A DNA stretch of 64,000 nucleotides, taken from contig CM046848.1 in the NCBI GenBank assembly GCA_025618425.1, forward strand, positions 31,779,725 through 31,843,724, written 5' to 3'. The translations under genes and the position numbers were made by a program. Numbering within the stretch: position 1 is the first letter of the stretch; every line of letters begins with the position of its first letter. The DNA comes from Heliocidaris tuberculata. Lineage: Eukaryota > Echinodermata > Echinoidea > Camarodonta > Echinometridae. The notes under the pieces are model-generated. The model was not told the DNA's origin. It saw nothing but the letters and a program-made list of their open reading frames with translations, and did no database searches. Below, piece by piece: positions 23,692 to 34,479 of this stretch.

Positions 23692-25533
23692 CAGTGCGTA
23701 TAAAAAAAAACGCAACAAGATTTGATTTCAAATTTGTGAAGATTGTGTTAACTTTACACCAAAGTGAGTAGCAACATCTTAAAACCACATATCTCCTCTT
23801 TCCAATGATATCTTATTTATTCATACACGGTCATGGATGGCTGAGTAATCATTCTTTTTGGACAATGGGTCAAATTGGACTTGGGACCAAGTTTCAGTTA
23901 GTAAGACCAGCATAAATCCTTTTCAATTCTCCTTTTTTTTGTTGGAATGTTCAGACAGGTGAGACATAACATAATATCTGGATGCTCCATCTCTCTTTTG
24001 GAATGTTCAGACAGGTGACAAATTACATAATATCTAGATTGAATATTTGTTGCAGTGATCTGCTTTTCATAGGCACTAGCCCTGCAACAAGCATGTGTAG
24101 TAATTTGCTCATTAAGTTGTCATCAGTGTCCAAGATGCCTCAGTTGACTACAGAGCAGAGAGTATTTGTGGTGAGTGAGTATGCTCGCACCCAAAACTCA
24201 AGGATTGTGCAAGACGCATTTCGAGCACGATTTCCTAACCGTGATCCTCCACCCAGAAGCACGATATTGCGAAATGTGGCCAAGTACCAGGCTACAGGGA
24301 CCAGCCTCAATCGTAACAGAAGAAACTCTGGAAGGCAGCGAACAGGACGATATGAGGAAAACATTGATGCAGTAAGAAATCTCCTTCAGCAGAATCCAAG
24401 AAATGTCAGTGCCAGAAGAAATGGATTGGGACTTCCATCTGCAACATTTAATCGGATCACAAGACTGGACCTCGGATGGCACCCGTATCAAATGAAAGCA
24501 AGGCACAAACTTTTACCTGGAGACTTGCCACGAAGACTAGAATTTTGCCAGTGGTTTATTGATCAGTGTCATGCAGATGGCCGGTTCCTAAGCAATTTTG
24601 TCATTGGAGACGAAAGTAGCTTCTGGATGAACGGAAAGGTAACAACACATAATGTTCGCCAGTATGCTCCTAAAGGTAATCCCCCTGCATTTAACTATGA
24701 CGTCGATTTTCGTAGAGAAAAGCTGAATGTCTGGGCTGGACTTTGTGGAAATGGTTTGCTCCTAGGGCCCTTCTTCTTTGAAAACAACATGAACGGAAAT
24801 GGATACTTACAAATTTTAAATGAACATGTGATTCCTGAATTAATGGAAAATTTTCCTGTGCAACAAAGGGGTGTGTTCAGACGCCTATGGTGGGCACAGG
24901 ATGGCGCACCAGCCCATCGACTAGTTGCAGTAAGAAACAGATTGGCTGAGGTATTTGGAAATCGGGTGATTGCCTTGTATCATGATGTGGAGTGGCCACC
25001 ACGATCTCCGGATCTGACTTGTTGTGACTTTTTTCTTTGGGGTTATCTCAAGAGCAAAGTGTTCATTACCCCTCCACCTGACATTGCAACTCTGAGACAA
25101 AGAATCACTGATGAGTTTGAAGCTCTACGCCACCAAGCCCCAATGATTCGCAGGGCTGTGCGTGAGATGGAGAAAAGAGCTAATCTCTGTGTGGAAAGGA
25201 TTGGGGGCCATGGGATGTAATGTTAAAAAGAGATATCCGAAAGAAGACAATGGTAAGTTGCGATTATTAATTTCATTATTCCATTTGTTAAGTTAATTTC
25301 TGATAAGGTGCATTGATTCTTGCAGTGTCTAAACTTGGTCCCAAGTCCAATTTGACCCATTGTCCAAAAAGAATGATTACTCAGCCATCCATGACCGTGT
25401 ATGAATAAATAAGATATCACTGGAAAGAGGAGATATGTGGTTTTAAGATGTTGCTACTCACTTTGGTGTAAAGTTAACACAATCTTCACAAATTTGAAAT
25501 CAAATCTTGTTGCGTTTTTTTTGATACGCACTG

Positions 25534-25581
<48 letters not shown>

Positions 25582-25964
25582 TGAGAAGGTTTACCGTGTG
25601 GTTAGTCCTGAAAGGACTGTTGAGTAAGCAGAGGAGAGTGGAGAAAAGTGAAGAGGAGAAGATATGGAAAGGCAAGATAGAAATTAAGAGAATGTAGAAG
25701 TATTCTTTCTTGAAAGAATACTCCTGATGACAGACATTCAACCTGTCCGAAATGTTGAGCCTTCTCCACTCTCAGCCATACAGTCCCTATTCAGGACTTC
25801 ACACTTTCACATTCTCTTAATTTCTATCTCGCCTTTCCATTTCTTCTCCTCTTCACTTTTCTCCACTTTCCTCTTCTTACTCAACAGTCCTTTTCAGGAC
25901 TAATCACATGGTGAACCGTAAGCCTTCTCAACGTTACCAGTACCACCATGCAAACCTCTACCTT

Positions 25965-26005
<41 letters not shown>

Positions 26006-26226
26006 ATCAAATTTATAATACATGTATATAAATATTATAAATCCATATTGCAACCATAGAGGTAAACTTGCATAGAATCTACAGAGTATAATTTAGAAGA
26101 ACAGGATATAAATGCAACTACCAATTTCTCTATTTATAAAGTTGAACAAAGCAGAACTTTTTGTTATGTAAGAATGAGAGGGGGCAGGGTGCAGGGGACA
26201 AGAAGGGAAAGGGAGAATAAATATCA

Positions 26227-26260
<34 letters not shown>

Positions 26261-29200
26261 CAAGAGAGAGAGTACACAATTACAAAGTTCTCTGACAATG
26301 AGTGAGAGCTACACACCTGTATGAACTTCTTGAACATAGGAGGACATCCTCTCTAGCAGGTCAAAGTTCATCTCCTTGATGAGAAAGTTATACCCTGCAT
26401 CTCCATCATCTGGGAGGATACAGTCTTGTAAAAGCTGACACAGACTTAGCATCGTAGAGAAACTCACACTGATGTCAAGCACACCTTGCTCCTGACAAGA
26501 AATGAATAAAAAGAGAATATGCTGCTTTATATCATGAAATGAATAGCAGTATGTAACTATTACAAATATGGTTGGTAAATACAAGATGAGGGATTGTGTG
26601 GTATAAAAAGTTAGTAGAGAGGATCAACTGCTACATATGAAACCCAGATTACTGCCATTCATCACAATTCAAATAGATTTTGAAATACCTCAACATATTA
26701 GAGATGTCTTGTCAAACAGATAAATGTGTATTTGGTTTTATCCGAATAAAAGAGAATTATATCCTGTTCACAATCTGATAGGAAACATTTCTGTTTCAAG
26801 ACATTCAAATCATCCTTACAAAAGGAGGCTTACTGATAAGATGTTGCTGAAATGTCTGTCATCACCTCAATTACTCATTCTTACCTGCTCATTTGTCGAT
26901 GACAAGCTGTTCCTAAGCACAAGGTCCAACAACTTCAGTGTTATATGCTTGGGAACAGATATCCCTTGAGGGAGAGACCCTGATGACGGATGAGAGGGAG
27001 GTCCAGGACCAGGTCTATGGGTGTGTTCCTGTGATGTGGGACCCAGGAAGGGCCAGATGCAGGAATCAGCCAGGTGGAGTGGACGTACCAGGGGAGGACA
27101 GGGGATGATGGATCCTGGATGGGTTGGTAGACGGTAGCTCTAAAAAAGAGAAAAATAACAACAGCACTAATAATTCATCATTGTTCTAAATATTGGCCCC
27201 CATGGTGCACATTTGCACAAACTTTTCCACACTGCCCTCATAACCCAAATCTCATATTCAGGCCGGCTTGGAATCCTTTCAATCCTTAGCCCCATACCTC
27301 TGGAACAGGCTTCCTGCATTTCTAAGGAAGAGCCCCTCACTTGACAACTTTAAAAAAATATTTTTTAAATACCTATACAATGTTACCTCAACTGTTCACA
27401 GACTAAAGAACATAGTCTTGTGTCCTATGAAAAAGATGCTATACAAATCCAATTATTATCATCATCACACTCTTTACATATATCTGCAGCACCAGAGAAC
27501 TTCCAATGTACACCGAACATACCTTCATTATGGTATCTGCAAACTTGAAGAGGTTGACTTCTTCAGTTGATGAGAGTTCCCTCACACCAAGGGTCCTTAC
27601 ATATCTGCTAAGCTCGGTGAGAAAACAAGTGGCTCCGTCCACTTGGAGCTGTACCAAGAATGGAATACACTGCAAAACCTGGTCAACGGAAGCACAAGAA
27701 AACATGCATGAGAAAGAATCATCAAAGAACCACAGCTAAATGATTGTAATAGCAAAGATTTAACCTGAGACCTTCACAGATCTTCATATATTACACACAA
27801 TATTTGCAAAAGGATGAAATGCGTTAGGTGCGAATATCAATCTTTCCCAAATGATTTATTTAAATGACAAAATGATGTCAAAATATAAAAAAGTATGAAT
27901 ATAATGAACAAATATTCAACTCTATATTTCTTTTCAACTTAACCAGACTGATGCCTCATTTGCTTTGCGTCACCTTGAAAGTTGCATGAACGATGTTCAT
28001 TCTTGGTTGAACTCTCATTCGTTGAAATTGAACTCCACCAAATGCGAGTTTCTTGTATTTGGTTCCAAGTCTCAATTAAGTAAAATTGATTTGGATTCTA
28101 TTTCTTTTTCTGGTCATACGATTAATGTGTCCCAAACTTGTCGTAACCTTGGAGTATTGTTTGATTGCAACATGACAATGTCTCATCAAATTTCCAGTAT
28201 TTATAGATCAGTGAGATACCATCTTCGTAACATTGGGTTCATAAGAAAATATCTTACAAGATCGGCCACAGAGAAATTAGTTCATGGTATGATTTCCTCT
28301 CAGCTTGATTTTGGCAATGCACTACTGTTTAATTTACCACATAGCCAGATGTCTAAACTGCAAAAACTCCAAAATACAGCAGCACACATAGTTACTCTTT
28401 GTAGGAAACATACTCATATCACCCCTGTTTGGAACTCACTTCCTTGGTTGCAAGTCAGAGATCGCATGGTTTTTAAAATTTTACTTCTTGTTTACCACTG
28501 TGTCAAAGGTTCTGCTCCCCAGTATAATGTTAACTTGGTTCACAATTACATTCCTGTCAGATCTTTATGCTCTTCCAACTCTGGTTCTCTTGTCGTTCCA
28601 AAATCTGCAAAACTATGGGGGGAACGGGGTTTTGCCCATGCTGGTCCTACTCTGTGGAACAACATACCAATAGTAATTAGAAATAGCAATTCCCCAGATT
28701 CATTTAAGAGCAATCTAAAAACTTACCTGTTTAATGCTTCCCTTTGTTAATATTGTTTTTCCATTCCTTTCTTCCTTTCTTGTATTCGTAATAATTATCT
28801 TCCTTTCTTTATCCTATATAATCTGCGCCTAGAGCACTCCACAGAGTGGATTGGGCGCAATATAAATCATATAAATTATTATTATTATTATATACATTTA
28901 AAGGTTTCATGGATAGAGCTGCTTTAATACAGAACTATTTTGGAACTACTTTGTGAAAAAATCTACAGATTCATGCACTGTTAAGTAAATGCTTCCTAAC
29001 TTAGATACAGTTCCATTATCTTCTTTGTGTTTGAGCCTATTTTGTGTTTACCTTACAAATCAGTTTGCCTGCATCTGTGTTGCCGACAGCCTCTAGTATA
29101 GCCTTCTGAAGGGTGGAACTCGGACAATGTAGAGCAATGCTGCAAATCTCTCTGGCTCTCTGCATCATAATAGACATGAAAACATTCACAGATACATTGT

Positions 29201-32064
29201 ATTAATGAAGGATACTTTAATGTAACCAAATTAAATATTTTATGTGGTGTTTTTAGTACCACACTCAACAATCAGACTTCTACAAATTGAAAGTTAAACA
29301 TGCAAACCTGTATAAAATTACAAGGTAGAAATTTGTGATATAAGGCTTAGGTGATAACTATGAAAATAATAAGTGATGATACAAATAATAATGATATTCC
29401 ACATTTACTGTATAAAAGCATGTATTATGCAATCAAGCAGTCAAGGAATTCCTTCTTTCCAGATACCCATTTACCTCTCCTGGATGAAGAGTGAAAATGT
29501 TGTTTAATATCTTTAATCAAGAACATCAAAGCAGTGTTGGGATTTGAACCCTCAGCCTCTTGACTGATATCTAAATGAATGAAACCACTACATCACAAAA
29601 CTTCATGCAGAAGAATCTCTCTCACCTCTGTGAGTTGAGTATCTGTTGATCCTGTGACCAGTCGGTTGAATGTATGTGTTAATTCTTGTTCCACGTTGAT
29701 AAATGCGCTATTCTTAAAGAGGTTAGGTCCATCTGGCTGGTCCCATAACCACTGAAACACTGTGTTTTGAAGAGGCAGGGGTAGGGCAGCAAAGCAGTCA
29801 GAAGAAAGCTGAAGGATAAAAACAGTACAATTTCCAGTCAGTTAGCAATCTGGCACTCTTATGATGATAGGGATAAACATTACCATGTCTGGCAAGTGGC
29901 AACTAAATACTTTTCTTCTCCACCAGAATGACTTCTTGGAATCCAAGTTCAAAATGTAAAGGAAACATGCACATCTTTCTTTTCATCTCATTTATCAGCT
30001 GAATTCTGTGTAATTATTCAAGACACAGCGGCTGATAATAGACCATCTTGGTTATTACTATCAAGTGATATCTTATTCACCATCATTTGTAATTCTCACC
30101 TTGAGAACTCTTTTATGCCTCTCAATTTCATCTTTGGTTGCTGTTCCGCCAGTTTGCCACTCTTTGAACTCCAACCCCAGGGCCAACAGTTTTCTTCACC
30201 CATCTGAATTGTAAAAAAAAAAATCCAGATATTTATTATCCTATACATAGAAATACTCATTTCCCATAGATTCTAGTGCAAATAATCTCAGACTTGTGTT
30301 AAATAGGTTTAAGTGACCAGTGCTGATGTAGTTGAAAAAAATTTGAGAATTTTATTTTCCCATTACATACAGCGGTTCTGGACAAGAATGACAACTAAAC
30401 TTTGTAAAATAAAGATTTACCCTAATACTTGAGATATTCATAACTTGTTCATGTTGTAAGAATCTGTTGATGGTCAGATAAAAAGGGCAATCCAGTACTC
30501 ACTCTTCCTCTTTAGGATGTTACTAGAGCAGTCTTACAATTTAGTTATTTTACAAATGTAATAATACTTGTATTTTTGCACTGGATCTGAAGATAAATGG
30601 ACACATATGTGACCATAAAGATTTATACCATAAGTTTTGGTTGAAGACTTGAAGACATCCAGATAAACTTTTCCGTTGGTTTTTAATTTCTCTTTGCTTG
30701 CAAACATTGTCAAGTATCCTATTACTGATCAATAATTAATTTGAGAAGTTTGTACCTTGCATCTATGAGGATTTGTTGATTATCTTCTAAGATTTTAATT
30801 CCATGTTCATCCTTCCAGTCCCATAGATCATCTAGTAGTCTGTGCAGACATTCTGAAAATCATTCAAGTAAAAAAGGAACACATGATTTTAACCACAATA
30901 CATAATTCTATGTGCTTCCATACTTTTCACAAATGTTGACAATTCTAAAATAAAAAATGATGGGGTGGTATTTATAATCTCTACTTTTAGGGTGAATGAT
31001 GAAGTTTTTAAGGTAGCTTATTGAAAGGAAGCGGCATATACTGGTAAACAAAAGACCACATCTGGCCAATCAACAATCATCTTTCATGTATTCCGGCAGA
31101 CATGCACCAGGTATCATAATTAGGACTCTTGCGCATGCCTGTATGGTCACAAAGTCCTAGATGCTTTCTTTTGTAAAAAAGCTGTGGTTTTTATTGCCAC
31201 TACCTTTCAGTAAGCTACTCAACAATGGAATCCATTCAATGGAAACTTTAACTATTGCAAAAGAATATGATTTTGAGACAAAATCAACCTTCATATCCAG
31301 CCAGCCTTTCTGCGATTCTCCATGTGCATTCTTCAAAGCTAAGTCCTCCATCTTCATCTTCATTTCCTGCCTGTCTTACTTTGTCTTCTCTGGACAGGTA
31401 TGAAGACTTGGCAGCTGCTAAGGCTCTCTTTTCTTCTTCTACTAGCTTCTTACACCTTTCCTGTACTGCATCCAGTTGTTTCATCAACAGCTGATGGTGC
31501 TGCTCATCCACAAAAGAGCAGTCCTTAGAGAAAGGATCAAATTTAGTACCTGGCTTAGCCTCTGGGTTTTCTCTACACTCAAACAAGTGCTTCCATTCAT
31601 TATGACACAGGTGGTCAAGTGATGATACAATCTTAAGAAGGATCAAAGAGGTCGAGTGGTCATCTGTTTGATGTGAATTGTCTCTTCCGGTGGGTGATGA
31701 CTGTAAGGAAACTGGTCGGAATCCTAGTGGAGCATTTACCTGGAGGGCTAAGCGATGGGTGTAGAGTTGGAGAATGCTACTTGGGAATCCCGACTGTAAA
31801 CTTTCACTGCAAAGAGATTGATCAGTGGACTTCTCCTTCAGCATGCATCTCAAATGATCCAGTTTGTCCCCTTCATGATCCAGAATGTTGGAAATTGAGA
31901 GTAGCGTTTGGTGCAAATAAGTCACTTGTTCCCCTCTACTCATTGACCATGATTTGGCATTCCTGGATAATGATGCCACTTTCTTTAAATCTTCAATGTT
32001 ATCCATTGAATGCATCATAAGCAAAAGGTATCCATGTAATAGATGAAATTGGAATATCTGTGAC
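20209..32064 (-). CDS. GEMIN4: Gemin4, SMN-complex subunit (5' end missing)
   Basis: Gemin4 is an all-helical subunit of the SMN complex that assembles spliceosomal snRNPs. Exons in reading order are 31289-32064, 30756-30852, 30100-30193, 29626-29808, 29052-29159, 27523-27678, 26885-27139, 26317-26491, 23225-23337, 22557-22712, 21442-21655, 21030-21163 and 20209-20553 (TAA). Every junction keeps frame, giving about 935 residues. Stretches that I recall matching vertebrate Gemin4 in order include ELTHTFNRLVTGS, MLSLCQLLQD, CLEWLLEETSDLDWTVRLAL, ALAQVLPHSASPEWLTTLE, LLHVTYTTHF and the C-terminal RQRTTLQQKLSTLSSRY. Vertebrate proteins are about 1058 residues, so roughly the first 200 are missing, and a piece around the 30193/30756 junction may be short. 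The intron after 21030 has a GC donor. Introns hold a Tc1/mariner element, LINE pieces and a SINE. The gene is convergent with PIGC. Confidence 0.88.
22107..22236. mobile_element. Foldback unit with hammerhead-like core (GEMIN4 intron)
   Basis: TTCTAATAGAAAACAAACAA at the left and its imperfect inverse near 22212-22236 form arms around the core at 22145-22174. A small non-autonomous unit with no coding sequence. Confidence 0.5.
22139..22186 (+). ncRNA. Hammerhead-ribozyme-like core, best stem II
   Basis: CTGATGA (22145-22151) and GAAAC (22171-22175) enclose CGTCC...GGACG, a 5-bp stem II with a short loop. This is the cleanest core in the window. Flanking GAG and CTC could close stem I. The cleavage site was not assigned. 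Confidence 0.5.
23492..23514 (-). ncRNA. Decayed hammerhead-like core, left arm
   Basis: On the - strand CTGGTGA, then AGGCC-TAT-GGCC, then GAAA. The invariant CTGATGA block has an A-to-G change that should inactivate it. Confidence 0.45.
23530..23560 (+). ncRNA. Hammerhead-ribozyme-like core, right arm
   Basis: CTGATGA (23534-23540), a stem II of GGTC-TAT-GACC and GAAA (23553-23556) are intact. This is the mirror of the decayed core at 23492-23514. Confidence 0.5.
23692..25533 (+). mobile_element. Complete Tc1/mariner (DD41D) transposon
   Basis: An 1842-bp element bounded by TA (23690-23691 and 25534-25535), starting CAGTGCGTAT and ending ATACGCACTG. The terminal inverted repeats are about 200 bp (23692-23893 and 25331-25533) and differ at only a few positions, suggesting a recent insertion. 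It landed in a TA microsatellite inside an intron of GEMIN4, antisense to that gene. It encodes one uninterrupted transposase. Confidence 0.92.
24135..25220 (+). CDS. Tc1/mariner-superfamily transposase, DD41D
   Basis: Cut-and-paste transposase of 361 residues from the ATG at 24135 (MPQLTTEQRVFVVSEYART). The N-terminal part holds helix-turn-helix DNA-binding regions. The catalytic acidic residues lie in VIGDESSFW, WWAQDGAPAH and SPDLTCCDFFLWG, with 41 residues between the second and third Asp. That spacing is the DD41D class, like the rosa-type mariners, rather than DD34E or DD34D. An upstream in-frame ATG at 23982 would add 51 residues, but these do not look like transposase and overlap non-coding element sequence. 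No stop or frameshift interrupts the frame, so activity is possible. Confidence 0.92.
   Translation: MPQLTTEQRVFVVSEYARTQNSRIVQDAFRARFPNRDPPPRSTILRNVAKYQATGTSLNRNRRNSGRQRTGRYEENIDAVRNLLQQNPRNVSARRNGLGLPSATFNRITRLDLGWHPYQMKARHKLLPGDLPRRLEFCQWFIDQCHADGRFLSNFVIGDESSFWMNGKVTTHNVRQYAPKGNPPAFNYDVDFRREKLNVWAGLCGNGLLLGPFFFENNMNGNGYLQILNEHVIPELMENFPVQQRGVFRRLWWAQDGAPAHRLVAVRNRLAEVFGNRVIALYHDVEWPPRSPDLTCCDFFLWGYLKSKVFITPPPDIATLRQRITDEFEALRHQAPMIRRAVREMEKRANLCVERIGGHGM
25570..25940. mobile_element. Palindromic hammerhead-bearing unit between (TA)n tracts
   Basis: Arms of about 120 bp (for example GGACTGTTGAGTAAG and its inverse near 25880-25895) surround a centre with a hammerhead-like core. (TA)n tracts lie at about 25540-25576 and 25969-26000. 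It has no coding sequence and lies next to the Tc1/mariner element in the same GEMIN4 intron. Confidence 0.55.
25720..25760 (+). ncRNA. Hammerhead-ribozyme-like core, weaker
   Basis: CTGATGA (25724-25730) and GAAA (25749-25752), with GACAG...CTGTC able to pair between them. The pairing overlaps the invariant block, so the fold is less convincing than in the other copies. Confidence 0.35.
26226..26272. repeat. (AG)n microsatellite in a GEMIN4 intron
   Basis: AG repeats with minor interruptions, directly before the exon at 26317-26491 in genome order. Confidence 0.85.
27253..27460 (+). pseudogene. LINE reverse-transcriptase C-terminal scrap
   Basis: The frame reads LAPYLWNRLPAFLRKSPSLD and then NFKKIFFKYLYN, the usual end of a CR1/L2-like ORF2. 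It is followed by GATGCTATACAAATCCAATT and ATT/ATC repeats, as at the 3' end of such elements. Only the tail survives, in a GEMIN4 intron. Confidence 0.6.
27918..28893 (+). pseudogene. 5'-truncated LINE, reverse-transcriptase C-terminal part
   Basis: An open frame to the TAA near 28750 begins QLYISFQLN, the stretch that usually follows the YADD catalytic motif. It continues with WLNSHSLKLNSTKCEFLVFG, SQLDFGNALLFNLP, LQKLQNTAAHIVT and PTLWNNIPIVIRNS, the thumb and C-terminal regions of a CR1/L2-type reverse transcriptase. The 3' end has GGGCGCAATATAAAT followed by (ATT)n. The catalytic part, endonuclease and ORF1 are lost. The remaining frame is intact, implying a fairly recent insertion in a GEMIN4 intron. 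Confidence 0.8.
29420..29608 (-). mobile_element. tRNA-derived SINE in a GEMIN4 intron
   Basis: On the - strand the head has a box A-like TGATGTAGTGG and a perfect box B, GGTTCAAATCC (about 29543-29553), spaced as in a tRNA. The body continues with GGTAAATGGGTATCTGG and AGGAATTCCTTGA. Cloverleaf pairing is poor, so it is a SINE rather than a tRNA gene. Confidence 0.65.
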
Positions 32065-32079
32065 CTGAAGGAAGAATCA

Positions 32080-33741
32080 TACGATAAAATCAGTTAATTT
32101 CAATAGACAGAAAAATATGGATAGGATAGAATAAAACTAGAGAGTGATCAAGCAGGTAAGGATTCAGAAGAAAGAGGAGAGGGAGGAAAATGGTCAAGGA
32201 CAAATGTGTGAATAGTATATGATTTAAATATTAGACTAAAGTCTGGCACACCAGACGAGTTCGAGAAGCCATCGAAATACATCAACACAACACAGTACCA
32301 TGGGACAGCAGATTAGCATCAACGAGTCACGACATTTGGCGACCTCTCCTAAACAAACGTACATCACATTAAACTACATTACTACCCCCCCCCCCCCCCA
32401 ACAAAACACACCACTTCATGCCAATCTATAATCTCTAATGTTAAACAGATTAACGAACCCGACAGGAAATGACTAATAGTAATGCTTTGCGTGGCAAACT
32501 TCTGACACAGACACACATTTACTGATTTAGACCACGCAACCGCAAGCCAGTGAAGCCACACCCACTTCCACTAATGCATGAGACTTGGTAGGTCTGCTTT
32601 ACCATCCAATTATTTCATTACCTGTTTCCTAGGACCATGCCCTGGACCCCCCCCCCCCCCCCCCCCCCCCCGCTCATCGCATATCCTTTTATGACCGCAT
32701 TGCAATACCATGGACCTACATATATTTTAACACGTGGGACTAGGCTCAAAAGTCCAGACTCCCATCTAAAGTAGGTATAGAGAGATTTCCACAAATCATT
32801 ATCACTCTAGTCAAAACACGTCACTCGCATCATAATTTGACTCTCATAAAATCAGTATTTCAGACATTCGTAAGCAATCTATTTGTCAAAAGCTATCAAA
32901 ATTAAGAGCGAGGAAACTAGGTCAGGAAACTAGGCACTGGATTGAATTACCCGCCTTCAGTTTGTTTGTTGTTGATTAGTGTTTTATGGCAATCAGTCAA
33001 TTTTGACTATTATCACCAACTATATATATATATATATATATTTTTTAAACAAAATTTAATCATTTGAATAATATAATTGACTTCTCTCTTCTTTTTTTGT
33101 ATTTTTTAAAAAGTTATTATATTATATATATTTATATATATATATATTTTTTTTCTTTAAAGATAAAATAGTATCATGCCAGGTTACCGAGTCCTGTCGG
33201 TTCTAAATTGGCACCGTCCTGACAAACCTGCTCGTGTTTTGTACGAAGGTTTCTCGGAAACAAGTTTCCTATGTCTCTCGGGTGCAGACAGGGGGCTCCC
33301 TTTGGGATACCTCAATATCTTGAAACTCGAAAGGAAAAGAATAACCAAAATCAAGGAAATCAAAGAAGGTTCTTTTCCGAGAAAATTGGTTTCGCGCAAT
33401 CTCGCATTTCTATCAAAAGGAATTTAATAACAAACATTTATAACAAGTGCACTGATCTTTACTTTTACATAATTTACTGAAAAAAAAAACATAAGCAAAC
33501 AAAATATGGGCTTTTAATGAACTTGGTGCTGTTAATCTTAATAAGATACTGATAGAAATAAAAACTACTCAACAAACCAAAATGTTTTCAAGACAAGCCT
33601 GAAACATGGAAAAGACTTATTTTCCATAATTATGATATGCCTGTCATAGGTAACAGACTTATAATACACATACCCTGTACGCGTAAAATACTCCTGATCC
33701 TTTTAAAAGAAAAGGGTCTATTAATATATGGAATTCTATAC
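32080..33741. other. No firm gene; C runs and TA tracts
   Basis: Contains C runs at about 32387-32399 and 32647-32671, and AT/TA tracts near 33020-33045 and 33117-33150. An open frame at 33176-33427 (+) has a matching open frame on the other strand and no recognisable domain. Missing GEMIN4 5' exons could lie here, but I could not identify them. Confidence 0.35.
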
Positions 33742-33897
33742 CTGTAATGTCCCCTTCAGTGGGATATTACTGTCAATACTTGAAAAGGAAATCAAGTTAA
33801 AAAGGGTTTGCAATTGTATTCTACATTCCTCATAGATGACCGTTTTGGGGTCAAAAATTTCTTGTGATGAGACAAAACATGAAATACCCTTATCCAT
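33742..33897 (-). CDS. Possible 5' coding exon of GEMIN4
   Basis: On the - strand an ATG at 33897 opens 52 codons ending at a donor CAG|GTATAG. The frame has no stop and reads ECRIQLQTLFNLISFSSID near its end, of helical character. Position and strand suit an upstream GEMIN4 exon. It exits in phase 0 while the exon at 32064 needs two bases from upstream, so at least one exon would lie between. Similarity to the vertebrate N-terminus is weak. Confidence 0.32.
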
Positions 33898-33901
33898 AAT
33901 G

Positions 33902-33932
<31 letters not shown>

Positions 33933-34048
33933 TACATACACATATTTGTTTAACCTTTGTGGTTATTCAGTTATTTTCAACTGCTAAAAAAAAAAAGAAG
34001 ACAAAACAACAACACTCGGATGTGTATTCTGCATCTCGTTAAGGATGC

Positions 34049-34471
34049 TCATTTTTGGTCAAAACGTTTCATTCTTTGAACGAAACGAACAACTGCATTT
34101 TGTATTTTTGAATCTGTTGATTTTAAAAGTCCTTGAATCTCTTCAGGGTTAATACAATTTGTTTCAGAAAGGAGCATAGCTCTTTCTATAATATATCTCG
34201 GGCACTTTGCCATATAGTGTTCAACAGTTTCTATCACGGGGCATGAACTACAATGTCCCGTTGGGTGTAATCTCATTCTGGCTAGATCTTCATTAAGACC
34301 TACACATCCAAGTCGTAGTCGACGGATAATCTTTTCTTTTGCTCGCCCTAATTTACAATTATAGGTCGGTGAAACCGAGCTTTGAATCTTTTTGTAATGC
34401 GTGGTAGAAGAATTGTTCTGCCATCTTAATTGCCATTGGTCATTAAAATATTTCACTAATATTCCGTTCAC
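34049..34471 (-). pseudogene. LINE C-terminal zinc-knuckle fragment
   Basis: On the - strand the frame reads IIRRLRLGCVGLNEDLARMR, then HPTGHCSSCPVIETVEHYMA, then KCPRY. The C-x2-C-x7-H-x4-C arrangement, after an LRLG.....L stretch, closes the ORF2 of I/Jockey-like non-LTR retrotransposons. The reverse transcriptase is missing. A (TA)n tract at 33900-33927 lies just beyond its 3' side. Confidence 0.7.
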
Positions 34472-34479
34472 TTCTGATA

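Noticed and set aside
33176..33427. Open frame on the + strand with an open shadow on the - strand
   Set aside because: No recognisable domain, no splice-phase fit to GEMIN4, and neither strand is preferred.
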